Below are positions 1 to 8,095 of a stretch of DNA of 64,000 nucleotides, one piece after another. Position 1 is the first letter of the stretch. Each line of letters begins with the position of its first letter. The DNA is taken from the NCBI RefSeq assembly GCF_032930845.1, contig NZ_CP136758.1:558001-622000 (forward strand). The letters are read 5' to 3'. The stretch comes from Parvularcula sp. LCG005. GTDB lineage: Bacteria > Pseudomonadota > Alphaproteobacteria > Caulobacterales > Parvularculaceae. The notes under the pieces were generated by a model. That model was given only the letters and a program-made list of their open reading frames with translations. It was not told the DNA's origin and searched no databases. A program made the translations under genes and the position numbers.

Positions 1-770
1 TGTCCCTCGTCGACACCATGATCGTCGACGGTTTGTGGGATGCGTTCAACAACTACCACATGGGCCAGACGGCCGAGAACCTCGCCAATAAATATGGCGT
101 CACCCGCGAAGAGCAGGACGAGTTTTCTGCTGCATCGCAACAAAAGGCGGCCGCTGCGCAGGAAGCCGGTCACTTCGCCAAGGAGATCGTGTCCGTCACG
201 GTGCCAGGCCGGAAGGGCGACACGGTTCTCGAACAGGATGAATATATCCGGGGCGGCACGACGGCTGAAAAGCTGGCTGGCCTGCGTCCTGCCTTTGCCA
301 AGGACGGCTCGGTTACGGCGGGCAATGCGTCCGGCCTGAATGATGGGGCTGCAGCGCTCGTCATCATGTCTGAAGAAGCACTCAAGGCATCCGGTGCCAC
401 GCCGCTGGCCCGCATCGCCTCCCATGCCCATTGCGGCGTGGATCCTTCAATCATGGGGATCGGTCCTGCACCGGCGAGCCGCAAGGCGCTGGAAAAGGCG
501 GGCTGGTCGCTGAAGGATCTCGACTTGATCGAAGCCAACGAGGCGTTTGCCGCGCAGGCGCTGTCCGTCGGCCGTGAACTCGACTGGGATCCGTCGAAAG
601 TGAACGTGCATGGCGGTGCCATCGCGCTTGGCCACCCCATCGGTGCATCGGGCGCACGGGTCCTCACCACACTGCTCTACGCGTTGAAAACCCACGGCAA
701 GTCCAAGGGTCTGGCAACGTTGTGCATTGGCGGGGGCATGGGTGTTGCCATGTGTGTTGAAAGCATCTGA
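1..770 (+). CDS. phaA: acetyl-CoA C-acetyltransferase (beta-ketothiolase), C-terminal part
   Basis: Condenses two acetyl-CoA to acetoacetyl-CoA, the first step of polyhydroxybutyrate synthesis. About 256 C-terminal residues are present; the frame is open from base 3, so the gene begins before the window. Thiolase hallmarks are visible: the NEAFAAQ segment, the catalytic His in [16 protein letters not shown], and the second active-site Cys in the closing [12 protein letters not shown] segment. phaB follows 92 nt downstream in the same direction, which supports the biosynthetic rather than fatty-acid-degrading role. The N-terminal nucleophilic Cys lies outside the window and cannot be checked. 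Confidence 0.93.
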   Translation, partial: SLVDTMIVDGLWDAFNNYHMGQTAENLANKYGVTREEQDEFSAASQQKAAAAQEAGHFAKEIVSVTVPGRKGDTVLEQDEYIRGGTTAEKLAGLRPAFAKDGSVTAGNASGLNDGAAALVIMSEEALKASGATPLARIASHAHCGVDPSIMGIGPAPASRKALEKAGWSLKDLDLIEANEAFAAQALSVGRELDWDPSKVNVHGGAIALGHPIGASGARVLTTLLYALKTHGKSKGLATLCIGGGMGVAMCVESI

Positions 771-782
771 GGATAGGTAAAA

Positions 783-809
783 GGGGCTGGACCTGCACCA
801 TCCAGCCCC
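783..809 (+). other. intercistronic stem-loop between phaA and phaB
   Basis: A perfect 9-bp inverted repeat (GGGGCTGGA / TCCAGCCCC) with a 9-nt loop lies between the phaA stop and the phaB start. No T-run follows, so it is unlikely to be a full intrinsic terminator. It could stabilise or process the phaAB message. The structure is seen in the sequence; the role is inferred. Confidence 0.6.
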
Positions 810-862
810 ATCTACAGTGTACCGAAGATCAAAATGAAAAACAGAACTCTGGGAGAGTGTAA

Positions 863-1588
863 ATGAGCAAAGTAGCAATCGTCACCGGCGGCACCCGCGG
901 CATTGGCTATTCCATCTCGGAACGCCTTGTGAAGGACGGTTTCAAGGTTGCGGCCCTCTATGGCGGAAACGCTGAAGCTGCCAAAAAGGCCGAAGACGCG
1001 ATCGGCGTCAAAACCTACCAATGTGATGTGTCGGACTACGAGGCCTGCGAGAAGGTCGTCGGGGAAATTGAAAGCGATCTTGGCGAGGTGGCCGTGCTCG
1101 TGAACAATGCCGGCATCACGCGCGATGGCGCATTTCACAAAATGACCCCCGACCAGTGGGGCCAGGTCATCAGCACCAACCTTGATTCCGTGTTCAACAT
1201 GACACGTCCCGTCATCAACGCCATGCGGGATCGCAATTTCGGCCGTATCGTGAATATCTCGTCCATCAACGGACAAAAAGGCCAATTCGGCCAGACGAAC
1301 TATTCGGCGGCGAAAGCGGGGCTCTTGGGCTTCACGCGAGCGCTGGCCCAGGAAAGCGCCCGGAAAGGGATTACCGTCAACGCGATTGCGCCTGGCTATA
1401 TCGGCACGGACATGGTCGCGGCCATGAATGAGAAAGTGCTCGAAAGCATTGTCTCGCAAATCCCCGTGGGTCGTCTTGGTACGCCTGAGGAGATCGCGCA
1501 CATGGTGTCGTTCCTGGTGGGTGAACAGTCGGGCTTCATGACCGGTATGGTGCTGACTGCCAATGGCGGCCAGTACTTCGCGGCTTGA
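863..1588 (+). CDS. phaB: acetoacetyl-CoA reductase
   Basis: NADPH-dependent reduction of acetoacetyl-CoA to (R)-3-hydroxybutyryl-CoA for polyhydroxybutyrate. This is a classical short-chain dehydrogenase of 241 residues, the usual PhaB length. It has an N-terminal Rossmann motif TGGTRGIG, the NNAGITRD segment, and the catalytic Ser134, Tyr147 and Lys151 in the PhaB-specific stretch SSINGQKGQFGQTNYSAAK. The start ATG follows the purine-rich GGGAGAG ribosome-binding site. It is second in the operon after phaA and ends before a strong terminator. No PHB synthase gene (phaC) is seen in this window. Confidence 0.95.
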   Translation: MSKVAIVTGGTRGIGYSISERLVKDGFKVAALYGGNAEAAKKAEDAIGVKTYQCDVSDYEACEKVVGEIESDLGEVAVLVNNAGITRDGAFHKMTPDQWGQVISTNLDSVFNMTRPVINAMRDRNFGRIVNISSINGQKGQFGQTNYSAAKAGLLGFTRALAQESARKGITVNAIAPGYIGTDMVAAMNEKVLESIVSQIPVGRLGTPEEIAHMVSFLVGEQSGFMTGMVLTANGGQYFAA

Positions 1589-1615
1589 CGCTTACAATTT
1601 GATACAGTATTGAAT

Positions 1616-1653
1616 AAAAAGGCAGTACAGTGAAAATCTGTACTGCCTTTTTT
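1616..1653 (+). terminator. intrinsic terminator after phaB
   Basis: Inverted repeat AAAAAGGCAGTACAG / CTGTACTGCCTTTTT around a 7-nt loop, ending in a T-run. It lies 28 nt after the phaB stop and closes the phaAB operon. Confidence 0.9.
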
Positions 1654-1709
1654 GTGCCTCATTGTGAATGTATATCCTGAAGATGTGGGGTGCAGTTCCG
1701 GGAGTGGCC

Positions 1710-2237
1710 ATGGTACAGATCGTATCTTCCAGCACGCGTATTTTCAGCCGCCGTCAGCGTCGTCGTCGGGTGCGCAACCTCATCGCGGCGCTCACCGTTC
1801 TGACCGGCCTGAACGGAGTCATGATTGCCAGCCGAGCTACAGCGGGTGATGGCAGTCTGTCCGCTTTCATCCAGGATGATGCTTTCAGCCGTCTGGTCGC
1901 CCCCACAGGGCTGGTACCGAAAACCAATCGCGATGAGACGGACGTGTACGCCGTTGTCGGCTCTTCTCTGCAATTCGTTTTTCGCCGGGAGGCGCGCGAA
2001 GCCTCCATCCGTTTCCTGTGCACGGCTGGTTCAGCGGACTGTCCTGACGATGCCCGCAAATCGCACAAGCTGATTTCCAGCCAGGCCGGGCGGGGCGATA
2101 TCTCCTACCGCTCAGAGGATGGCGAACTGGTCCTGCGGATTGTCTCAACGGGTGGATCAATTCTGTTTGGCGGTGCTTCATTCGTGCCGCCAAGTGTATC
2201 ACCCGCGGGTGCACCGGTCTCGGTCATCACGCGCTAG
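1710..2237 (+). CDS. exported hypothetical protein
   Basis: Protein of 175 residues that I do not recognise with certainty. The start at 1710 has GGGAG 5 nt upstream; longer in-frame starts at 1668 and 1683 lack a good ribosome-binding site. The N-terminus is a very basic stretch (RRQRRRRVR) followed by a hydrophobic segment, consistent with a long signal peptide or membrane anchor. The rest is polar with two Cys about 8 residues apart (FLCTAGSADCP), possibly a periplasmic disulfide. It sits alone between the phaB terminator and convergent tadA, whose stop is 8 nt away. Confidence 0.6.
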   Translation: MVQIVSSSTRIFSRRQRRRRVRNLIAALTVLTGLNGVMIASRATAGDGSLSAFIQDDAFSRLVAPTGLVPKTNRDETDVYAVVGSSLQFVFRREAREASIRFLCTAGSADCPDDARKSHKLISSQAGRGDISYRSEDGELVLRIVSTGGSILFGGASFVPPSVSPAGAPVSVITR

Positions 2238-2245
2238 TCCGCGGT

Positions 2246-2716
2246 TCACCGCCGACGGGCGGCAAAAAATGACTTCAGCACCGCGCCGCATTCATCGGCC
2301 ATGACACCATCCGTGACCAACGGGCGATGATGGATGGTCGGCTGGTCAAAGAGCTTCGGGCCATGTGCCACGGCTCCGCCTTTGGGGTCGGACGCGCCAT
2401 AGATGACGTGGGCGAGACGCGCGTGGGACAGGGCACCTGCGCACATCGCGCACGGCTCCAGCGTGACGATCAGCGTACATCCGGTCAGGCGATAATTCCC
2501 CAGTACGGCAGCGGCCTTGCGAATGGCGAGCAGTTCTGCATGGGCCGAAGGGTCGGACAGACCGATGGGCTGGTTTGCCGCCTCGGCCAGCAGTCTCATG
2601 TCCGGATCAAGAATAACGGCGCCGACGGGGACTTCTCCCGCCGACGCCGCCTGGTCTGCAAGGGCCAGGGCGCGGGTCATCCACGCCCTGACGTCCATGT
2701 CATTGAGCTCAGCCAT
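2246..2716 (-). CDS. tadA: tRNA-specific adenosine deaminase
   Basis: Deaminates adenosine 34 to inosine in tRNA-Arg(ACG), allowing wobble decoding. It belongs to the cytidine-deaminase fold, with zinc ligands His59 in SAHAE, proton-shuttle Glu61, and Cys89/Cys92 in LEPCAMCAG. The length of about 156 residues is typical. The start is uncertain: ATG 2716 overlaps the end of putP by 8 nt, while ATG 2698 lies just after it; neither has a strong ribosome-binding site, so translational coupling to putP is likely. A longer start at 2743 lies deeper in putP and is less likely. Confidence 0.9.
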   Translation of the reverse strand: MAELNDMDVRAWMTRALALADQAASAGEVPVGAVILDPDMRLLAEAANQPIGLSDPSAHAELLAIRKAAAVLGNYRLTGCTLIVTLEPCAMCAGALSHARLAHVIYGASDPKGGAVAHGPKLFDQPTIHHRPLVTDGVMADECGAVLKSFFAARRR

Positions 2717-4265
2717 TCTTGATGATGGCGTCGACCTCATCAAAGGTCGCAGCCACAGCCTCTTTAGGCTGGGTCAGAAGGCTGACGATATAGATGGTCA
2801 GCCAGCTGAGACTAAAGCCCGGTACGATCGAATACAGCTGATCCAGGCTGCCTGCACCGATCTGGATCGCAGGAACGGTACCATAGGTCCAGAAGATGAC
2901 GGTGACGGCGCCGACCATCATACCGGCAAAGGCTGCTGGCATCGTCATCCGCTTCCAGTGCAGCGACAGGAGGATCAGTGGCCCGAAGGCGGCACCGAAG
3001 CCGGCCCATGCATCGGCAACGAGGTCCAGAACGCTGGCATCCGGATTATAGGCAATCAGGATGGCGACCACGGCAACGGCGATCACGGCGAGGCGACCCA
3101 CCATGACGAGTTCCTTGTCGCTTGCCGATTTCCGCAGGAACAGTTTGTAGAAATCTTCTGTCAGCGAACTGGATGCGACCAGCAACTGCGACGAAATCGT
3201 CGACATGATGGCGGCGAGAATGGCGGCCAAAAGGAAACCCGCGATCAACGGATGAAACAGGGTCTGGCCAAGAACGATGAACACCGTCTCAGGGTCAAAC
3301 CGGCCATCCTGATTAAGGTATTCGACTGGCAACCCGTTCTCGATGAAATACGCAACGCCCACGATCCCTGTGGTGATTGAGCCGATGAGAGCGACGATCA
3401 TCCACGACATGCCGATATTGCGGGCGGCCGGCACGTCACGGAACGATTTGATCGCCATGAAACGGACGATGATGTGCGGCTGGCCAAAATAGCCAAGACC
3501 CCACGCCAAGAGTGAGATCGTGCCAAGCACTGTCGCGCCTGAGAACAGGTTCAGGGAGACATTCCCGATGGATCCCTCGACGTCGGCCCTGAACCCGTCA
3601 TCCATGCTGGCGAAGATCTGCGTCAGGCTCATATCGTCGCCGAGCTGGGTAAAAGCCACGACCGGCACCAGAATGAGCGCGACGAACATGATGCAGCCCT
3701 GCACAAAGTCGGTCAGACTGACCGCAAGAAAGCCGCCGACGAATGTGTAGGCCATGACGACGCCCGCCGTGATCCACAGGCCAGTGATATATGTCTGGCC
3801 AAAAGCGCTCTCGAACAGCTTGCCGCCGCCGACCAGTGTCGCCGACGTATAGAGAGTAAAGAACAGCACGATGACGATGGAAGAAAAGACGCGCAGCAGG
3901 TGGGTGCGGTCCTTGAAGCGTTTCTCGAAATAGTCCGGAATGGTCAGCGCATCATCGGCGACCTCGGTATAGACCCGTAATCTGGGGGCCACGAGAATAT
4001 AGTTGAGCAATGCGCCGACGGTCAGGCCAATCGCGATCCACGCTGCCGGGACGCCTGACACAAACGCGGCCCCGGGCAGGCCGAGCAACATCCACCCGGA
4101 CATATCGGAGGCGCCAGCGGAGAGGGAGGTGACGGCCGGACCGAGCTGGCGGCCGCCGAGCATGTATTCAGACGTATCCCCAGTAGATGTGCGGAAAGCA
4201 TAAAAGCCGATGCCCATCATCAAGGCGAAATATAGACCGAGCGATATGAGTGTGCCGGTTTCCAC
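2709..4265 (-). CDS. putP: sodium/proline symporter
   Basis: Inner-membrane sodium:solute symporter (SSS family) importing proline with Na+. The 518 residues contain about 12-13 hydrophobic segments. The N-terminal region (YMLGGRQLGPAVTSLSAGASDMSGWMLLGLPG) carries the PutP pattern, with the conserved Ser/Asp-rich TM2 sodium-binding segment. Length and end-to-end similarity fit PutP better than other SSS members such as pantothenate or acetate permeases. The gene is followed, with overlap, by tadA. No proline dehydrogenase is in the window. Confidence 0.9.
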   Translation of the reverse strand: METGTLISLGLYFALMMGIGFYAFRTSTGDTSEYMLGGRQLGPAVTSLSAGASDMSGWMLLGLPGAAFVSGVPAAWIAIGLTVGALLNYILVAPRLRVYTEVADDALTIPDYFEKRFKDRTHLLRVFSSIVIVLFFTLYTSATLVGGGKLFESAFGQTYITGLWITAGVVMAYTFVGGFLAVSLTDFVQGCIMFVALILVPVVAFTQLGDDMSLTQIFASMDDGFRADVEGSIGNVSLNLFSGATVLGTISLLAWGLGYFGQPHIIVRFMAIKSFRDVPAARNIGMSWMIVALIGSITTGIVGVAYFIENGLPVEYLNQDGRFDPETVFIVLGQTLFHPLIAGFLLAAILAAIMSTISSQLLVASSSLTEDFYKLFLRKSASDKELVMVGRLAVIAVAVVAILIAYNPDASVLDLVADAWAGFGAAFGPLILLSLHWKRMTMPAAFAGMMVGAVTVIFWTYGTVPAIQIGAGSLDQLYSIVPGFSLSWLTIYIVSLLTQPKEAVAATFDEVDAIIKNG

Positions 4266-4373
4266 GGTGAGCCCACCTCCATTTGCTACAAACAGAGCGT
4301 GGGCTAGCGACTATCCGGGCCGGATGCAAATTCAGACGGTATGTCCTTGGGGCCCGCGCCGCCGCCAGACTGG

Positions 4374-4769
4374 TTATTGAAGGCTGGCCGCAATGGTTGC
4401 CACCAGCCTTTCACTGGGCAGGGGTTTGGTGCACCAGCTTGTTTGCGGGAAGTCCCGCTCAAAGGTCGCTGGGCGCGTGGAGCCACTGTAGAAAACGACC
4501 GGGATATCCATGCTGCGCAAGCGCGATGCCAGAGGAAAGCTTTTGCCGTCAGGCAGATCCACGTCCAGAACAGCGGCGTCGGGCTTCGTGTCGGACAGGG
4601 TCGCCGCGGCGTCCCTCAGGGTTGCGAAAGGGCCGATGACGTCAGCGCCTTGGTCCTCAAGTGCCATGCAGATGTCAAAGGCGATAATAGCTGAATCTTC
4701 AACCACGCAGACAGATTTGCCCGCCAGGTCGACGGTCCGGTCATGAGGTGTCAAATTTTGCGTCAGCAT
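4374..4769 (-). CDS. single-domain response regulator (CheY-like)
   Basis: Stand-alone receiver domain of 131 residues. It has the acidic pair Glu24/Asp25 (VVEDS), the phospho-acceptor Asp69 in VLDVDLPDG, a Ser in FYSGS and the conserved Lys in CTKPLP. There is no output domain. ATG 4769 is chosen over GTG 4799 because a GGAAAGGCGG ribosome-binding site sits about 8 nt upstream. The gene is divergent from bphO-bphP. Receivers of this type commonly pair with HWE kinases, so it is a plausible target of the neighbouring phytochrome; that link is inferred. Confidence 0.85.
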   Translation of the reverse strand: MLTQNLTPHDRTVDLAGKSVCVVEDSAIIAFDICMALEDQGADVIGPFATLRDAAATLSDTKPDAAVLDVDLPDGKSFPLASRLRSMDIPVVFYSGSTRPATFERDFPQTSWCTKPLPSERLVATIAASLQ

Positions 4770-4944
4770 TACAAAGCCGCCTTTCCGCGGGGCGACCACT
4801 GGCCGCCGGGTTCACTGAAAGAAGGCGCGACCTAGGTAATCGTTCCCGCTTAACGCGAGATTTGGCCAAAGAGTGGAAAAATCTCGCGATCGAGGGAACC
4901 GGCCCGAGTTGCAGGCGTTTTCGCACTTTGGACAGACGTGGGCT

Positions 4945-5490
4945 GTGGTGCGGGACTATCTTCGAGAACATACAGCCGCCGATCACGATCGTACGGAAAA
5001 AGCCTTCGACCAGCTCGATATATCGCAGGGAGCGGATTTCATCACGTTCCTGCGCGCTCATTACCGGGCGATAACAAATCTGGCAGCGTGGGATCCAGCC
5101 GGGCAGGATCTGTATGAAAGGGCGCTCGGCGCGATCGAGCATGACCTCGAACAGCTGAAAGCCAAGGTACCACGCATAACGGCCGACGCATCGGACGGGA
5201 AAGAACTGCCGTCTCTGGCGGTGCGATATGTCTTCTGCGGCTCACGATTGGGGGCGGCCGTGCTCAACCAGCGACTGCAGCGGTCCGATGACCCTCGCCT
5301 GCGCGATGGTAGCCGCTATCTCTCTGAAGGGGTGGCATTAACGGCGTGGAAATCGGTCATTGACGAGTTGAAAAATGAGCCAAAAAACTCGATGAACCTG
5401 ACCGCTTTTGAATTTGGTGCTCGGCAGGCCTTTGGCGCGTTTCGCGACAGCCTGGCGATTGAGATGGAGTCCTCACATGGCCGACAATGA
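4945..5490 (+). CDS. bphO: biliverdin-producing heme oxygenase
   Basis: Opens heme to biliverdin IXalpha, the chromophore of bacteriophytochromes. The N-terminal helix LREHTAADHDRTEKAFDQLD carries the family pattern with the proximal heme His in ADHDRTE. The distal-helix glycine segment is seen in YVFCGSRLGAAVLNQRL. The start is unclear: GTG 4945 places the protein just before the first conserved helix (about 181 aa), while GTG 4873 would give 205 aa. Its 3' end overlaps the bphP start by 14 nt, so the two are translationally coupled. The assignment rests on motifs plus this operon context. Confidence 0.85.
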   Translation: MVRDYLREHTAADHDRTEKAFDQLDISQGADFITFLRAHYRAITNLAAWDPAGQDLYERALGAIEHDLEQLKAKVPRITADASDGKELPSLAVRYVFCGSRLGAAVLNQRLQRSDDPRLRDGSRYLSEGVALTAWKSVIDELKNEPKNSMNLTAFEFGARQAFGAFRDSLAIEMESSHGRQ

Positions 5491-8059
5491 AATGCTGGGG
5501 ACCGATGTCGAAATCGACCTGACAAACTGTGACCGCGAGCCGATCCAGTTCCTCGGACATGTGCAGCACTTTGGCTGCCTGATCGCCGTCAGCAGCGACT
5601 GGATCGTGCAGCAGGCGTCGATCAACGTCAAAGACCTCCTCGGTCTCACGCCCGAAGATATTATCGGTGTGCCGTTTGCCAGCTTCATGTCTGACGATGC
5701 GGTTCACGACATTCGCGGACGGCTGCAATATCTGGCCAGCGATGACAGTGTCGAGCGCCTGTTTGATATCAAGGCCCTGCGCGATGATGACTCCACATTT
5801 GATGTGGGGGTGCACTGGTCGGATGAGACCATCATCATCGAATTTGAACGCCACGACAAGAATGCCTCGCGTATTTCACTGACCTCACTCCGGCCCATGA
5901 TCGATCGCATCCGCAGGTTCGAAACCGTCGAGGAAATGTGCGATGGAGCTGCACGGCAAATCCGGGCGCTTCTCGGTTTTGATCGGGTGATGACCTACCG
6001 GTTCGATCAGGACGGGTCGGGCGAGGTGATTGCAGAGGCACGGCGTAGCGGTGTCGACAGTTTTCTGGGGCTGCATTATCCGGCCACGGATATTCCCAAG
6101 CAGGCGCGCGAACTTTATAAACGCAATCTCGTGCGGCTAATCACCAATGTCGACGGAAAGGTCTTCCCCATCGTGCCTGAAAAGCGGTCCGACGGCACGG
6201 ATCTTGACCTCTCGCTGTCGATGACCCGCGCGGTCTCGCCTATCCACCTTGAGTATCTGCGGAACATGGGCGTGAAAGCATCCATGTCGATTTCCATTCT
6301 GCGGCGAGGTGAGTTGTGGGGCCTGTTCGCCTGCCATCACTACGCACCGCATATGGTAACGTTTGAACGCCGAACGACCGCTGAGTTGTTCGCTGAAATG
6401 TTCTCCTTCGTTCTTGAGGACCATGAGCGCAATGTCGTCGAGATCGAGACGCGGCGCATCCAGTCCATTCATGACCGGCTCATGGGCGGATTGGCCAATG
6501 GCGACACGATTTCGGAAAACTTTGACCAGATCGCCGCCTCGCTGCAGTCCGCCATTCCCTGCGACGGCGTTGTAGGATGGGTCAACGGCGTGTTTCGCCA
6601 GACCGGCAGCACACCGAACGAGGAAGAATTTCTTGCACTCGTCCGTCATCTGAACACCTCGGCCAACAGCCGAATCTATACGACCGACAATATCGCCGAA
6701 CTGCACCCGCCAGCCTCTGCTTACGCGCCACGCGCATCTGGTCTGTTGTCCTTGCCGGTATCAAGAAAGCCGCGCGACTATCTGGTTCTGTTCAGAAAAG
6801 AGGCGGATCGGAAGAAGAAATGGGCGGGCAATCCTGAGAAGCCCGTCACGATGGGACCAAACGGCGCCCGCCTGACGCCCCGCAAGAGTTTCGAAGCATG
6901 GCAGGAATCGGTCCGTGAACACAGTGTCGCGTGGACCGATCGGGATAAACGCACTGCCGAAATGCTGCGCGTTACCCTGCTTGAGGTGGTGCTGCGCCTT
7001 ACCGATGCCGCCAATCGGGAGCGCGACCGTGCAGCACAGCAGCAGGAGCTGTTGATCGCAGAGTTAAACCACCGTGTCCGGAATATTCTCAACCTGATCC
7101 GCGGTGTTGTCAGCCAGTCCAAGGGGAGCGTCACGTCGGTGGATGGGCTCGCGGACCTGATCGGTGGTCGTATTCAGGCCCTTGCGCGGGCGCATGATCA
7201 GATTACCGAGCAGAACTGGAACTCCTCGTCGCTCAAAATGCTGATCCGGACGGAAGTCGATGCCTACCTTGAGAAAAAAGCCGACCGGGTAAGTATCGAG
7301 GGGCGTGATGTACTGATCCAGCCAAGCGCTTTCACCACATTGTCACTCGTCATCCATGAACTGACCACCAACTCTGCAAAATATGGTGCGTTATCTGACA
7401 GCCGGGGAGAGATCATCATTACCCTGTCCGAAGATCGTGACGGCGCGCTAATCATCGAGTGGGTCGAGCGCAATGGCCCACCGGTCAAGGCGCCGACGCG
7501 GCGCGGCTTTGGCTCGACGATCATCGAGAAATCCATTCCGTATGAGCTGCAGGGTTCAGTCGATCTGAACTACGCTCTGACGGGGCTGACCGCCACGCTG
7601 CGCATTCCTGCTAATTCGCTGGACGGATTTACCGATGCTGCCGAACACCATGCTGAGCCGAAGACGGTTTTCGCCCATGGTGATCTTCTCCACGGCGATG
7701 TGATGATTGTCGAAGACAATATGATCATCGCTCTTGACGCTGAAGATATTGTACAGGAGCTGGGCGCGACGAGCGTCTGCGTGGCATCCAATGTCGAGGA
7801 AGCGCTGCGCTGTATTGAAAAGCGGGATCTGACTTTTGCTCTGCTCGATGTGAATTTGGGCCGGACAACAAGTGAAGAGGTCGCTGATGATCTGACCCGC
7901 CGAGGCATTCCGTTCCTTTTCGCCACCGGTTATGCAGAGAAGAACCAGCTGGCAGAAAAATTCCCTCATGCAGCGGCAGCAAAAAAGCCGTACACGAAGG
8001 AATCAATTGCCGAGCTGCTTCTTGTAACCTACCCCGTCGACGAAAACGCGCCGGAGTAA
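5477..8059 (+). CDS. bphP: bacteriophytochrome HWE histidine kinase with C-terminal receiver
   Basis: Red/far-red light sensor kinase of 860 residues. Order: PAS (about 20-115) with biliverdin-binding Cys18 in NCDREPI; GAF (about 135-310) with the PATDIP motif; PHY (about 320-500) with the tongue motif PRKSFEAW; HWE-type kinase with phospho-acceptor His532 in ELNHRVRNIL; and a C-terminal receiver with Asp791 in LLDVNLG and Lys in AKKPY. ATG 5477 has GGAG 7 nt upstream and overlaps bphO; a longer start at 5408 lies inside bphO and would add unrelated residues. The attached receiver and the divergent single receiver suggest a branched phosphorelay. Confidence 0.95.
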   Translation: MADNEMLGTDVEIDLTNCDREPIQFLGHVQHFGCLIAVSSDWIVQQASINVKDLLGLTPEDIIGVPFASFMSDDAVHDIRGRLQYLASDDSVERLFDIKALRDDDSTFDVGVHWSDETIIIEFERHDKNASRISLTSLRPMIDRIRRFETVEEMCDGAARQIRALLGFDRVMTYRFDQDGSGEVIAEARRSGVDSFLGLHYPATDIPKQARELYKRNLVRLITNVDGKVFPIVPEKRSDGTDLDLSLSMTRAVSPIHLEYLRNMGVKASMSISILRRGELWGLFACHHYAPHMVTFERRTTAELFAEMFSFVLEDHERNVVEIETRRIQSIHDRLMGGLANGDTISENFDQIAASLQSAIPCDGVVGWVNGVFRQTGSTPNEEEFLALVRHLNTSANSRIYTTDNIAELHPPASAYAPRASGLLSLPVSRKPRDYLVLFRKEADRKKKWAGNPEKPVTMGPNGARLTPRKSFEAWQESVREHSVAWTDRDKRTAEMLRVTLLEVVLRLTDAANRERDRAAQQQELLIAELNHRVRNILNLIRGVVSQSKGSVTSVDGLADLIGGRIQALARAHDQITEQNWNSSSLKMLIRTEVDAYLEKKADRVSIEGRDVLIQPSAFTTLSLVIHELTTNSAKYGALSDSRGEIIITLSEDRDGALIIEWVERNGPPVKAPTRRGFGSTIIEKSIPYELQGSVDLNYALTGLTATLRIPANSLDGFTDAAEHHAEPKTVFAHGDLLHGDVMIVEDNMIIALDAEDIVQELGATSVCVASNVEEALRCIEKRDLTFALLDVNLGRTTSEEVADDLTRRGIPFLFATGYAEKNQLAEKFPHAAAAKKPYTKESIAELLLVTYPVDENAPE

Positions 8060-8064
8060 GGCCA

Positions 8065-8083
8065 GCCCCGCATTGCGCGGGGC
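8065..8083. terminator. stem-loop between convergent bphP and dehydrogenase gene
   Basis: GCCCCGC / GCGGGGC perfect 7-bp stem with a 5-nt loop just after the bphP stop and before the stop of the convergent gene at 8096. It is followed by only a short T pair, so it is a weak or bidirectional terminator. Confidence 0.5.
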
Positions 8084-8095
8084 CTTGAGGCAGGA

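Noticed and set aside
2517-3380. Long plus-strand frame (287 codons) opposite putP and tadA
   Set aside because: It lies fully antisense to two well-supported genes, shows no family motif and has the composition of a shadow frame.
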